Numbered from the stretch's first letter, positions 1 through 8,285 are shown. The stretch: DNA of 15,950 nucleotides from a bacterium (GCA_021803845.1 JAJZLA010000005.1:1-15950), one strand, 5' to 3'. Numbers and translations are program-made. Notes: a model not told the origin generated them from the sequence alone.

Positions 1-91
1 TGCCGCTAAAGAACAAACCCTTTAAAAACTCTATCTGTTTTTTATGTCCTGCAATATTTGAAATATCGTAATTTTTATAATCCGAATCCAT
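1..91 (-). CDS. holB: DNA polymerase III subunit delta prime, N-terminal fragment
   Basis: This is a partial gene: only the first 30 codons lie in the window and the rest runs off the left edge. The ATG is at 91-89, and the readable protein contains NIAGHKKQIEFLKGLFFSG. That matches the start of the clamp-loader delta prime/DnaX family, where a 'GQ/GH..xx.L...' segment precedes the 'R.pHA.LF.Gp.G.GKt' Walker A region. The Walker motif itself would be outside the window. The gene starts 3 bases after the tmk stop codon, and tmk-holB adjacency is a common bacterial arrangement, so the two are probably co-transcribed. The product would be part of the clamp-loader complex that places the sliding clamp during replication. 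The identity rests on a short stretch plus context. Confidence 0.75.
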   Translation of the reverse strand, partial: MDSDYKNYDISNIAGHKKQIEFLKGLFFSG

Positions 92-94
92 AAA

Positions 95-760
95 TTAATC
101 CGTAAAATTAATCCTTTTTTCTAAAATTTTCAAAATATCCGCTTCAATCTTATCCGCCGTATTTTCGGGCGGCGCGGAAGCATCTATGACTTTAATCCGT
201 TCGCGGTATTTTTCCGAAAGCCGCAGATAATTATTCCTGACGGAATTAAAAAAACCTTGGGGGCGGGAATCGAAACCGTCGATTTTAGAAATCCTGCCGT
301 TTAATCTGCTTAAAGCCGTTTCGGGCTCTAAATCGAATAAATAAGTTCTGTCTATAGAAAATTTTTTCTGCTCGAGAATAAATTCATTTACGCCGAGTAT
401 AAAATCTTTTAATTTTTTATTTTCGTCAGTATCGCTCAGTCCAGCCGCCTGATAGGCATAAGTAGAATCTATAAATCTGTCGCAGATTATTACGTCGAAA
501 TTGTTTAATTCAGTCTTGATTTTATCTATATGGAGGGTTCTGTCTGCGGAAAATAGAAACAGCGAAGCCAGAACGTCTTCCTCCCCAGGGGAGCCGGAGC
601 ATAAAATTTCGCTCCTTATGAATTTTCCGAGCGGCGTTTCGGTAGGTTCTTTTACGGGCATTACTTTATATCCGTCTTTCTCCAAACGCGCGTTTATAAT
701 TCTAGAAACGGTAGTCTTGCCAGAACCGTCTATTCCTTCAAGAGTTATAAAAATACCCAT
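95..760 (-). CDS. tmk: Thymidylate kinase (dTMP kinase)
   Basis: The 221-residue protein has the normal length and motifs of bacterial dTMP kinase, which phosphorylates dTMP to dTDP with ATP in the cytoplasm. The P-loop GIDGSGKT is at residues 9-16. A family EPT segment is at 38-40. The DRFIDSTYAYQ signature at 94-104 contains the Asp-Arg pair and the aromatic/Gln residues that hold the thymine base. An Arg-containing LID region lies at about 152-166. The ATG at 760 gives the canonical MGIFITLEG start, and no obvious Shine-Dalgarno precedes it. It is divergent from queA across a 176-bp gap and is followed by holB after 3 bases, so it is likely the first gene of a tmk-holB unit. Confidence 0.96.
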   Translation of the reverse strand: MGIFITLEGIDGSGKTTVSRIINARLEKDGYKVMPVKEPTETPLGKFIRSEILCSGSPGEEDVLASLFLFSADRTLHIDKIKTELNNFDVIICDRFIDSTYAYQAAGLSDTDENKKLKDFILGVNEFILEQKKFSIDRTYLFDLEPETALSRLNGRISKIDGFDSRPQGFFNSVRNNYLRLSEKYRERIKVIDASAPPENTADKIEADILKILEKRINFTD

Positions 761-832
761 ATCTTATTATTTAATGTTTATTATTGTATATTTAAAAAAA
801 TAAATTTCGTTTTGTTTTTTTATTTTACCATA

Positions 833-877
833 ACTGCCGCAAAAGTTGTTAAGAAACCTGCAAATACAGCCGGCAGT
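833..877. repeat. Inverted repeat in tmk/queA divergent region
   Basis: A perfect 7-bp inverted repeat, ACTGCCG at 833-839 and CGGCAGT at 871-877, is separated by 31 bases in the 176-bp region between the divergent tmk and queA starts. It is the most GC-rich element of an otherwise very AT-rich spacer. It could be an operator or a weak hairpin. The function is unknown, and a 7-bp match at this distance could arise by chance. Confidence 0.3.
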
Positions 878-920
878 AAGTAAATAAATAAATCAGATAC
901 CTTTTAAAAAAAAGTTGTTA
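841..920. repeat. 11-bp direct repeat AAAAGTTGTTA (two copies)
   Basis: Two perfect copies of AAAAGTTGTTA lie at 841-851 and 910-920, 69 bp apart start to start. The second copy directly abuts the queA -10 hexamer (921-926). The first copy lies between the arms of the 833-877 inverted repeat. Placement next to the promoter suggests a possible regulator site. No regulator can be named from the sequence. Confidence 0.35.
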
Positions 921-926
921 TATAAT
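898..926 (+). promoter_or_regulatory. Candidate queA promoter with very short leader
   Basis: A perfect -10 hexamer TATAAT lies at 921-926, only 10 bases before the queA ATG at 937. At the usual 17-bp spacing the -35 would be about 898-903 (TACCTT), a poor match, so the promoter is either activator-dependent or driven by its -10. Transcription would start around 932-934 and leave a 3-5 nt leader with no ribosome binding site, so the mRNA would be effectively leaderless. Confidence 0.45.
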
Positions 927-936
927 ATACGGCTAT

Positions 937-2028
937 ATGAATACAGATTTATTCGATTATAAATTCGACGAAAAGCGGATTGCGAAATATCCCCGGACTG
1001 ACAGGGGCGAGGCAAAACTGCTTGCGGTGGACATCCGGAATTTCAAAATGGAACATAAAAAATTCTATGAAATAACCGAATTTATAAATAAAGGAGACGT
1101 CGTAGCCGTTAACAACTCTTACGTAAAAAAAGCCAGAATATTCGGACAAAGGGCTTCCGGCGGCAAAGTAGAAATATTCATAACCGAATTTCCTATGAAA
1201 ATATCCTTTCCTTTAAAACTTAAAGCCATCCTGAAATCGCACAAAACCGTCAGGGAGGGTGAAAAAATCGCCGTAAGCGGACAGCCGGATATTCAAAACC
1301 CGCAGGCGGTTTTTAAAACCATAGAGGCGGTTAAAAACTTCGGGGGCGGAAATTACGAAATATTAATAAAAACTGATCAGGATTACGATTATATTTTCGG
1401 AAAATGCGCTTTAATTCCTCTTCCTCCGTATATAAAACGGGCGCCTGAAGAAACGGACGATTTATATTACCAGACGGTTTACGCCGACGGTTCGGCAGGG
1501 TTTTCAGTAGCCGCCCCTACCGCAGGCCTGCACTTTAACGATAAGATTATAAGCAGGATAAAAGAAAAGGGCGGAATTTTCACCGCAGTTTCTTTAAATA
1601 TAGGGCTTGGCACTTTTCTTCCCGTAAGAACCGCCGACATAAGAGAGCATAACATACATAAAGAAACTTATTCTATTTCAGAAGAAACGGCGGATGCTAT
1701 AAATAAAGCCGTAAAATCGGGCAACAAAATAATATTGACCGGAACTTCTACCGTCAGATGCTTAGAATCTTCAAACGGGTCGGATGTCGGAGGCGCAGAA
1801 ATTTTTCCCGGCGAAAATCTCGAAACATCGCTGTATATTTATCCGGGCTACAAATTTAAAATAACGAAAAATCTCATTACGAATTTTCATCAGCCGAAAT
1901 CGTCTCTTTACATTATGATTTGCGCTCTTATAGGCATAGACAAAACCAGGGCGGTTTATGAAGAAGCGATAAATAATGGCTACTCGCTTTTTAGCTACGG
2001 CGATGCAATGTATCTGTATAACATATAA
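937..2028 (+). CDS. queA: S-adenosylmethionine:tRNA ribosyltransferase-isomerase QueA
   Basis: The 363-residue protein transfers and isomerises the ribose of SAM onto preQ1 in tRNA to make epoxyqueuosine, the penultimate queuosine step. Family motifs run the full length: PLPPYIKR at 161-168, SVAAPTAGLHF at 190-200, NIGLGTFLPV at 221-230, HKETY at 241-245, GTSTVRCLES at 269-278, TNFHQPKSSLYIM at 315-327 and a GYSLFSYGDAM end at 348-358. Between YQTVYA and SVAAPTAG the protein reads DGSAGF, slightly longer and different from the usual short Gly-Ser link. The ATG start gives the expected DLFDYKF opening but has no Shine-Dalgarno. tgt follows after 15 bp, fitting a shared queuosine operon. Confidence 0.96.
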   Translation: MNTDLFDYKFDEKRIAKYPRTDRGEAKLLAVDIRNFKMEHKKFYEITEFINKGDVVAVNNSYVKKARIFGQRASGGKVEIFITEFPMKISFPLKLKAILKSHKTVREGEKIAVSGQPDIQNPQAVFKTIEAVKNFGGGNYEILIKTDQDYDYIFGKCALIPLPPYIKRAPEETDDLYYQTVYADGSAGFSVAAPTAGLHFNDKIISRIKEKGGIFTAVSLNIGLGTFLPVRTADIREHNIHKETYSISEETADAINKAVKSGNKIILTGTSTVRCLESSNGSDVGGAEIFPGENLETSLYIYPGYKFKITKNLITNFHQPKSSLYIMICALIGIDKTRAVYEEAINNGYSLFSYGDAMYLYNI

Positions 2029-2043
2029 AATATATAATTTAAT

Positions 2044-3186
2044 ATGGCGTTTAAAATAATAAATAAAGATGTGCGCACCGCCGCAAGAACAGGTTTGCTC
2101 GAAACTAAAAACGGAATGATAGAAACGCCAGTTTTTATGCCCGTGGGAACTATAGGCACCGTAAAATCCCTGTCGCCTTTCGAAATATACGACGAAGGCT
2201 TCAAAATTATGCTCTCTAACACATATCATCTTTTTTTGAGACCAGGGACCGACGTAATAGAAAAATTCGGTTCCCTGAGAAACTTTACCGGATACAAAGG
2301 TTCTATTTTAACCGATTCGGGCGGGTTTCAAATTTTCAGCCTTGCAAAATTCGCAAAAATCAAAGACGAAGGCGTAGAATTTATGTCCCATATAGATGGA
2401 GAAACTCATTTCTTTACGCCCGAGCGCGTAATAGAAATCCAGCAGACTTTAGATTCGGATATAATGATGCAGTTGGACGTTTTTTCCGGACCAGGCGCAA
2501 AAAGGGAAAAGGCAGAAAAAGATTTAGAAACTACTTTAAGATGGGCAGAAAAATCCATTGCTGCAAAAAATGCAGGGGAAGATGTCCGTCCTACTGCCGA
2601 AAGCAAGACTGCGGCAAAAAACGGCAGACTGCTCTTTCTCATAACTCAGGGCAATTTTTTTGAAGATTTGAGGGAAAAATCCGCCCGCATAATGTCAGGC
2701 ATGGATGCCGACGGGTATGCGATAGGCGGTCTAGCAGTCGGGGAAACAAAAGAAACTATGCTGAAGATGCTGGAAATTGCAGCCTCGAATCTTCCGGAAA
2801 ATAAACCGCGATATCTTATGGGTGTAGGAACGCCTTCGGACATAGTAAATGCAGTATCTCTGGGCGTAGATATGTTCGACTGCGTCCTGCCTACGAGAAA
2901 CGCAAGGAACGGTTTCGTCTTTACCTCGCGGGGAACGGTCAATATAAAAAATTCTTTGTATAAATCCGAAACTCTGCCCATTGACCCCGAATGCGGTTGT
3001 TTTTGCTGTAAAAACTTCAGCGCCGCGTATGTCCGGCATGCCTTTATGAGCAGGGAAATATTTGCGCAGAGGCTTTTGACCGCACATAACCTTCATTTTT
3101 ACCAGAATTTAATACTGCGCATAAGGCGGTCAATAGAAAACGGCAGTTTTTACGATTTTTCCAAAAATTATTCATCTTTGTTTTGA
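2044..3186 (+). CDS. tgt: tRNA-guanine transglycosylase
   Basis: This 380-residue enzyme exchanges guanine-34 of GUN-anticodon tRNAs for preQ1. Visible active-site elements are TDSGGFQ with Asp91, Asp145 in MMQLDVF, Gln202 in ITQGN, the GGLAVGE base-binding loop at 228-234, and DMFDCVLPTRNARNG at 276-290 carrying the catalytic Asp. The zinc site is complete: Cys317, Cys319, Cys322 and His348 (TAHNLHFYQ). Residues of about 173-196 form a slightly long, low-complexity Ala/Lys link before the QG loop compared with well-known homologues. The start is an ATG with only AT-rich sequence upstream and no Shine-Dalgarno, so it probably depends on translation from queA, 15 bp upstream. Confidence 0.97.
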   Translation: MAFKIINKDVRTAARTGLLETKNGMIETPVFMPVGTIGTVKSLSPFEIYDEGFKIMLSNTYHLFLRPGTDVIEKFGSLRNFTGYKGSILTDSGGFQIFSLAKFAKIKDEGVEFMSHIDGETHFFTPERVIEIQQTLDSDIMMQLDVFSGPGAKREKAEKDLETTLRWAEKSIAAKNAGEDVRPTAESKTAAKNGRLLFLITQGNFFEDLREKSARIMSGMDADGYAIGGLAVGETKETMLKMLEIAASNLPENKPRYLMGVGTPSDIVNAVSLGVDMFDCVLPTRNARNGFVFTSRGTVNIKNSLYKSETLPIDPECGCFCCKNFSAAYVRHAFMSREIFAQRLLTAHNLHFYQNLILRIRRSIENGSFYDFSKNYSSLF

Positions 3187-3211
3187 CTTTCTTTGAATAT
3201 AAATATAATAT
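3183..3211 (+). promoter_or_regulatory. Candidate promoter for yajC-secDF
   Basis: TTGACT at 3183-3188 overlaps the tgt stop codon. It is followed at 17 bp by TAATAT (3206-3211), within a run holding two overlapping perfect TATAAT hexamers (3204-3209 and 3209-3214) at less favourable spacings of 15 and 20. This gives a plausible start about 45 nt before yajC and would separate yajC-secDF expression from queA-tgt. AT-richness raises the chance of a spurious -10. Confidence 0.4.
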
Positions 3212-3253
3212 AATAAAATTCCGAATTAAATAAAATAATAAATTTAATAGAAA

Positions 3254-3259
3254 AAGGAG
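3254..3259 (+). promoter_or_regulatory. Strong Shine-Dalgarno of yajC
   Basis: AAGGAG lies 5 bases before the ATG at 3265 and fixes that start. It is one of the few clear ribosome binding sites in the window. Most neighbouring genes have only AT-rich sequence at this position. Confidence 0.8.
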
Positions 3260-3264
3260 CAAGT

Positions 3265-3624
3265 ATGAAAATTTTATACGGTTTATCAAGTTTATCCGGC
3301 ATGTTCTCGGTTAAAAACGCCTATGCCGCTTCAGGCGCTGCATCCGCTTCCGGAGGCTGGGAATCGACTTTAATGAATTTTGCGCCGCTTATCGCCATCG
3401 TAGTCATCTTTTATCTTTTAGTGATACTGCCCCAGCAAAAAAGGACCAAAGAACATAAGAAGATGATAGAATCTCTTAAAGTAGGAGACGAAGTCCTGAC
3501 CACGGGGGGCATTTTCGGCGTTATTACCGGAATAGCCGACCAGCTTTTTACTATAGAAATAGCAAAAGACGTTAAAATTAAAATTACCAAAAGCGCCATA
3601 GCTACGAAAACTATAAAACAGTAA
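3265..3624 (+). CDS. yajC: Sec translocon accessory subunit YajC
   Basis: The 119-residue protein is a single-pass membrane subunit that associates with SecDF and the SecYEG channel. Residues of about 37-56 form the hydrophobic span (NFAPLIAIVVIFYLLVILPQ) followed by the family's QQKRTKEHKKMIESL. The C-terminal soluble part holds the hallmark LKVGDEVLTTGGIFGVI and ends with the IxITKSAIA segment. The N-terminus is longer than in E. coli: residues 1-22 are weakly hydrophobic and end in AYAASGAA, resembling a signal-peptide-like or low-complexity extension. The start is set by a strong AAGGAG. secD follows after 95 bp. Confidence 0.93.
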   Translation: MKILYGLSSLSGMFSVKNAYAASGAASASGGWESTLMNFAPLIAIVVIFYLLVILPQQKRTKEHKKMIESLKVGDEVLTTGGIFGVITGIADQLFTIEIAKDVKIKITKSAIATKTIKQ

Positions 3625-3708
3625 AAAACGGTAGAATTTTAACCCGCTATATGCTATATTTTCTTAAAATATTTATTTTATAATTTAACAAGTCTAATTT
3701 TCTTTTAT

Positions 3709-3715
3709 GGTGGAG
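3709..3715 (+). promoter_or_regulatory. secD ribosome binding site
   Basis: GGTGGAG ends 4 bases before the ATG at 3720. A TTG at 3717 is in frame but only 1 base from this site, too close to be the start, so ATG 3720 is preferred. The ATG at 3707 that overlaps the site is out of frame. Confidence 0.6.
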
Positions 3716-3719
3716 ATTG

Positions 3720-5297
3720 ATGAAACCGGTTAAAACTCGAGTAATTTTAATAGCCGTATTTATTTTTATATCTTTTTTTTCGATAGTCCCTTCCATATAC
3801 CCTAATACGCCGGGATGGTGGAAAGCCGTAATCGGAAATGCGGAAATGCATCTGGGGCTCGACCTTCAGGGCGGAGTGTATCTCGTCGAAAAAGTCGAGG
3901 TAGATAAAGCCGTAAAAGAAAAATTATACAAAGACTACTCCGATATAAAATCCTTCATAGAAAACAAAAATATCGGAAGCGGCAAAGATTTGTCGTTCAA
4001 AAGCGACCGTATAGTTTTGAGCGGAAATCTTATGAAAAACAAACAGGCGGTTTCCGGCATTAAAAATTACCTGAAAAACCATCATGTTTCTTTGGAGTTA
4101 TCAGGCGGAATAATAAATTTTAAGCCGTCCGATCTTGCGCAATATAAAAAAGAATCCGTCAGCGGCGCAATAGAGGTCATGAGAAACAGGATAGACCAGT
4201 TTGGACTTGTTTCTCCTAAAATAGCCCGCCAGGGAAAAGACTTAATAGTCGTCGAAATGCCCGGAGTAAAGAACGTAAAGCAGGCCGTTAAACTAATAGG
4301 AAAAACCGCAAGGCTTACTTTTAAGCTTGTGGACGATAAACACGGCATAGCAGAGGCATTAAACGGCACAATCCCTAAGGGCGACGAAATCCTTTACCAT
4401 ACCACGTTTAATAAATTCACCCATAAAACGACAAAAAGACCTTATCTTATAAAAAAAGCCGTATTAATGAGCGGCGCGGATATCTCAAGCGCAAACGTTC
4501 AGATAAACCGCTATAACCAGCCTATTGTCGGGGTTTCTTTAAATTCGCGCGGGGCAAAACAGTTCGGAAATATCACTACTAAATATACTGGAAAAAGATT
4601 AGCCATCATACTCGATAACAACGTTATTTCCGCACCGGTTATAGAAGAACCGATACTCGGTGGAAACGCTTCTATCTCGGGACGGTTTACGATGGCTCAG
4701 GCAAACAATCTTGCAATAGCTCTCCGCTCCGGCGCATTGCCTGCACCTGTAAAAATAATACAGAATAACACGGTAGGGCCGACGCTTGGTGCCGATTCTA
4801 TCCACGACGGCATCCTTGCCGCCGTCGTCGGAACTATACTCGTTATCGGATTTATGATATTTTACTATAAACTTTCGGGTTTAATAGCTGATTTTGCCCT
4901 TATAGAAAACGTTCTGTTTCTTATGGCGGCGCTTTCTCTTTTCGGAGCAACGCTAACCCTGCCGGGAATTGCAGGAATTATTTTAACTATAGGCATGTCC
5001 GTGGACTCCAACGTTCTTATCTTCGAAAGAATCAGGGAAGAGCTAAGGGATGGCAAACCGGTAGTAATAGCCATAGAAAACGGATACAATAAAGCCTTTT
5101 TTACTATTCTGGATTCTCACGTTACGGCGCTTATAACCGCTGCCGTACTTTTTTATTTCGGTTCCGGTCCGGTAAAAGGTTTTGCGGTCACTCTGTCTCT
5201 GGGCATAATGATAAACCTGTTCACTTCTTTGGTTGGCACGAAAGTTATATTCGATATGATATCTAACAAAAAAGAGCTTAACAAGTTAAGCATTTAA
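3720..5297 (+). CDS. secD: Protein translocase subunit SecD
   Basis: The 525-residue inner-membrane RND-family protein works with SecF, using the proton motive force to pull exported proteins out of SecYEG. An N-terminal membrane anchor (about 6-24) is followed by the periplasmic region, which contains GLDLQGGVYLV (46-55), EVMRNRIDQFGLVSPKI (152-168) and a long P1 head. Five C-terminal membrane segments start near 364 and include GMSVDSNVLIFERIREEL at 425-442, the SecD hallmark; it reads DSN where many homologues have DAN. The length is within the short SecD class. ATG 3720 is chosen over the in-frame TTG at 3717 because of the spacing from GGTGGAG. secF begins 38 bp downstream. Confidence 0.96.
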   Translation: MKPVKTRVILIAVFIFISFFSIVPSIYPNTPGWWKAVIGNAEMHLGLDLQGGVYLVEKVEVDKAVKEKLYKDYSDIKSFIENKNIGSGKDLSFKSDRIVLSGNLMKNKQAVSGIKNYLKNHHVSLELSGGIINFKPSDLAQYKKESVSGAIEVMRNRIDQFGLVSPKIARQGKDLIVVEMPGVKNVKQAVKLIGKTARLTFKLVDDKHGIAEALNGTIPKGDEILYHTTFNKFTHKTTKRPYLIKKAVLMSGADISSANVQINRYNQPIVGVSLNSRGAKQFGNITTKYTGKRLAIILDNNVISAPVIEEPILGGNASISGRFTMAQANNLAIALRSGALPAPVKIIQNNTVGPTLGADSIHDGILAAVVGTILVIGFMIFYYKLSGLIADFALIENVLFLMAALSLFGATLTLPGIAGIILTIGMSVDSNVLIFERIREELRDGKPVVIAIENGYNKAFFTILDSHVTALITAAVLFYFGSGPVKGFAVTLSLGIMINLFTSLVGTKVIFDMISNKKELNKLSI

Positions 5298-5335
5298 TAT
5301 AAATATTATAAAAATCATAAATACGGGGTCGAAAA

Positions 5336-6247
5336 TTGGAATTTATTAAAAACACTCATTATAATTTTATAGCAAAAAGAAAATATTCGTTTGTTTTATC
5401 CTCTATCCTGGTAATATTCGGCTTAGTCGAGATTATAGCTATGATAGCGGGAACGGCTAAAATAGGAATAGATTTTACCGGCGGACTTTCTATGGAAATG
5501 GCTTTTAAACACAAAATTTCGATTGCTTCGGTGAGAAAAGCCCTCATACCGGCAGGATTCAAAGACGTAAAGTTAGTCAAAATTAAAGGCAAAAACGATA
5601 TTATAATCCAGACTAAAGCCGTAGCAAAAGATTTGAACGCATATACGGCTAAAATTAAGCAAACTGTTAAGAACGCCTTTAAGAAAAATCCGCCTAAAGT
5701 TATAAGCAGCGAAATGATTGGGCCGTCGGTAGGAAAAAGGCTTTCGAGAGATGCTGTTATCGCCGTTATTATATCTATTATAGCGATAATACTTTATATA
5801 ACATGGCGATTTGAATTCAGATTCGGACTGGCGGCTGCGATAGGCCTAGCCCACGACGTGCTTGCCCTTCTCGGGGTAATTTTTATATTTCAAAAGGAAA
5901 TTACGCTTTTAGTCATAACCGCCGTTTTAACCGTGGCGGGATATTCGCTTACCGATAAAGTCGTAGTTTTCGACAGAATAAGGGAAAATCTTAGAACCGA
6001 AACGGAAAAGGCTAAGCATATAGATTTAAAAAACCTCGTCAATATAAGTATCAACGAAGTTTTAACGAGAACGGTCGTTACGTCGCTGACGGTCATACTC
6101 GTCGTATTATCGCTGTTTTTCCTCGGAGGCATAGTTTTGCACGACTTTGCTTTTGCTTTATTGCTCGGTGTATTAATAGGAACCTATTCTTCTATATTTA
6201 TCGCCAGCCCTATTATGGTTATTTTAAACGAGAATCACTATAAATAA
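5336..6247 (+). CDS. secF: Protein translocase subunit SecF (TTG start)
   Basis: The 303-residue partner of SecD has six predicted membrane spans. Motifs are GIDFTGG at 44-50, AHDVL at 172-176, GYSLTDKVVVFDRIREN at 202-218 and NEVLTRTVVTS at 240-250. In the SecF hallmark most homologues read SxNDTVV where this one reads SLTDKVV, a mild deviation. The start is TTG at 5336, giving MEFIKNTHYNFIAKRKY, which matches the conserved SecF N-terminus. The next Met is residue 36, inside the first membrane span, so it cannot be the true start. A GGGG run at 5325-5328 may serve as a weak ribosome binding site. Confidence 0.96.
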   Translation: MEFIKNTHYNFIAKRKYSFVLSSILVIFGLVEIIAMIAGTAKIGIDFTGGLSMEMAFKHKISIASVRKALIPAGFKDVKLVKIKGKNDIIIQTKAVAKDLNAYTAKIKQTVKNAFKKNPPKVISSEMIGPSVGKRLSRDAVIAVIISIIAIILYITWRFEFRFGLAAAIGLAHDVLALLGVIFIFQKEITLLVITAVLTVAGYSLTDKVVVFDRIRENLRTETEKAKHIDLKNLVNISINEVLTRTVVTSLTVILVVLSLFFLGGIVLHDFAFALLLGVLIGTYSSIFIASPIMVILNENHYK

Positions 6248-6288
6248 ATTTAGTATTCGAAAAGTGCATATAAATTTAAAATTAAAAT

Positions 6289-8265
6289 ATGGAAAAAGAA
6301 TATGTTCACCGATATTTAAAAGAACGTCTTCCGGTATATTTCGATAATACCGCTTCATCCCTTATTTTAAAAAGAATACTTTCCCAGTTAAATTTCGACC
6401 CTTTTTACTCCGATATGTTTACCGGCGGCGATAAAACGCCTCTGGATTTTTTTATAGACAACTACCTGAATCCTTCCCTTAAATATTTGAACGACCCTTT
6501 TCTCATATCGGACATGGAAAAAGCGGTAACCCGCATATCTAAAGCTCTATTAAGCGACGAATCTATATGCATATACGGGGACTATGACGTGGACGGAATT
6601 ACGGCGACGTCTTTCCTTGTTTCCTTTTTAAGGGAATTAAAAAAAATCATAAAGCCGGGGCAAAACGGCGGCGGTGAAGGCGACTCCTCTATTTTCTATA
6701 AATTGCCCGACAGGATAAAAGACGGTTACGGTCTCGGAATAGAGCCTATTAATGAAATTTACGATTTTATAAAAGAAAGCGGCGCAAAACCGCTATCGCT
6801 GATGATAACCGTGGATTTGGGCATTACGGGAACCAAGGAAGTTTTGCATGCAAACTCCAAAAATATAGATGTAATAATATGCGACCACCACGAAGTTCCT
6901 TTAAACGGGGAAACCGAGATTTTACCTGAAGCTTTCGCAATACTAAATCCTAAACGCAAGGGCGATAAATTTCCGTTTAAATTTTTACCGGGAGTAGGCA
7001 TTGCCTTTAATCTAGGAATCGCTCTTAGAAAACATTTAGTAAAAGAACGTCTGCTGACGGAATATCCCAACCTTAAAGATTACTTGGATATCGTATGTTT
7101 GGGTATCGTGGCCGATATAGTTCCGATGTACGGAGACAATAGAACCCTCACACGTTACGGCCTTCAAATACTTAACGCCGGACAAAGACCCGGCATAAAA
7201 GAACTCAGACGCATCTGCGGACTGCATTTCGATAACGTCAACGAGTCCGATATTGCATGGAAAATAGCGCCGAAAATAAATGCCGCCGGCAGGGTCGGCA
7301 ATCCTGCGGTTGCAGTAGAACTTTTAACCCAAAATGACCATAAAACCGCCTACGTCCTTGCTCAAGAGCTGGAATCGTTCAACAGAAAAAGACAAATGCT
7401 CGAAGACGCCTGCTTTAACGATGCAATAAACCTTATTAAAGAAAAAGACGGCAAAGAAAAAACGCTCCCCGTTGTTATATTGAAAGGAGAATCATGGCAT
7501 CCGGGCGTAATAGGCATAGTATCTTCTAAGCTGTCGGACTATTTGCAAAAGCCAGTCCTGCTTCTTACCGGATTCAAAGAGAATGTTTATATCGGTTCGG
7601 CAAGGTCATGCGGCAATATCGACATATACGCTTTCTTAAAAAGTTACGAGTCTTTTTTTTCTAAGTTCGGCGGACATAAAATGGCTTGCGGATTAACAGT
7701 GCAAAAGAACGGAGATATGGACGATTTTATCTCCGCGGTTTTAAAAGACTGTAAAAAAAATATTGCCGAAGAAACAGGACAAAACGGCGCAAAGCTGGAC
7801 ATAGCGGCCGAAGAACCAAAGAATTCCGGAAAACCTGCCGTTAAAGGCGGAATGCCGGAAACGGAATACGACGAAGAAATTAATTTGGACTCCATATCCG
7901 ATAAGGAACTTTCCGAGGTTATAAAATTAATGTCTCCCTGCGGACCGCTTAACGAAAAACCTAAATTTTTAATTAGAAATATTACGCTTTTAGATATAAA
8001 CAGGCGCGAGTTTAAAAATAAAACTCCAAAAAAAAATAATGCGGCTAATTGTTATTTTACTTTAAATATTGCCGGGTCCTGCCCTAGGGGAGAAAACGGC
8101 AAAACAAAACATAAAGCAATGATGTTTAACAGGCACGGGGTAATAGAAAATATTTTAGGATTGGACGGCTTAGATAAAAATAAAATTGCCGAAAATAAAA
8201 TTGCCGTTGACGGAATTATATTTGAATTTTTTAACGGATATATTAAAATTCTGAATTTTATATAA
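6289..8265 (+). CDS. recJ: Single-stranded-DNA-specific 5'-3' exonuclease RecJ
   Basis: The 658-residue DHH-family nuclease acts in recombination and mismatch/base-excision repair. The metal-binding motifs are present: YGDYDVDG at 96-103, VDLGITG at 175-181, DHHE at 199-202 and GIVADIVPM at 272-280. The DHHA1 domain carries GGHKMACGLTV at 461-471. The C-terminal OB region lies after about 545. An acidic, Gly/Glu/Lys-rich insert at about 494-530 separates DHHA1 from the C-terminal domain, and a short Gly/Lys insert sits at 120-134. Codons 631-640 contain a perfect 15-bp tandem duplication (NKIAE/NKIAV). The ATG has no Shine-Dalgarno. It lies 41 bp after secF and 20 bp before pilM. Confidence 0.95.
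   Translation: MEKEYVHRYLKERLPVYFDNTASSLILKRILSQLNFDPFYSDMFTGGDKTPLDFFIDNYLNPSLKYLNDPFLISDMEKAVTRISKALLSDESICIYGDYDVDGITATSFLVSFLRELKKIIKPGQNGGGEGDSSIFYKLPDRIKDGYGLGIEPINEIYDFIKESGAKPLSLMITVDLGITGTKEVLHANSKNIDVIICDHHEVPLNGETEILPEAFAILNPKRKGDKFPFKFLPGVGIAFNLGIALRKHLVKERLLTEYPNLKDYLDIVCLGIVADIVPMYGDNRTLTRYGLQILNAGQRPGIKELRRICGLHFDNVNESDIAWKIAPKINAAGRVGNPAVAVELLTQNDHKTAYVLAQELESFNRKRQMLEDACFNDAINLIKEKDGKEKTLPVVILKGESWHPGVIGIVSSKLSDYLQKPVLLLTGFKENVYIGSARSCGNIDIYAFLKSYESFFSKFGGHKMACGLTVQKNGDMDDFISAVLKDCKKNIAEETGQNGAKLDIAAEEPKNSGKPAVKGGMPETEYDEEINLDSISDKELSEVIKLMSPCGPLNEKPKFLIRNITLLDINRREFKNKTPKKNNAANCYFTLNIAGSCPRGENGKTKHKAMMFNRHGVIENILGLDGLDKNKIAENKIAVDGIIFEFFNGYIKILNFI
8177..8206 (+). repeat. 15-bp perfect tandem duplication inside recJ
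   Basis: Two back-to-back copies of AAAATAAAATTGCCG lie at 8177-8191 and 8192-8206. They encode the duplicated five-residue unit NKIAE-NKIAV (residues 631-640) near the RecJ C-terminus. Reading frame is preserved. Perfect identity at the DNA level suggests a recent slippage event. Confidence 0.85.
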
Positions 8266-8285
8266 TACTGATACCTTTTATTATT

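Noticed and set aside
501..803. Plus-strand 100-residue frame across the tmk start region.
   Set aside because: It lies antisense to tmk, which has all catalytic motifs, and shows no recognisable features of its own.
1771..2229. Minus-strand 152-residue frame over the queA/tgt junction.
   Set aside because: Shadow of two well-identified genes on the other strand; composition is random-looking, Phe/Tyr/His-rich, with no domain pattern.
2646..3096. Minus-strand frames of 111 and 121 residues within tgt.
   Set aside because: Both are antisense to conserved tgt catalytic and zinc-site codons and carry no motifs.
3679..3684. TATAAT before secD as a separate promoter.
   Set aside because: No acceptable -35 at 16-18 bp, and the spacer is so AT-rich that a chance match is likely.
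3717..3719. TTG as an upstream start for secD.
   Set aside because: Only 1 base from the GGTGGAG site, whereas ATG 3720 is better placed and gives the natural SecD N-terminus.
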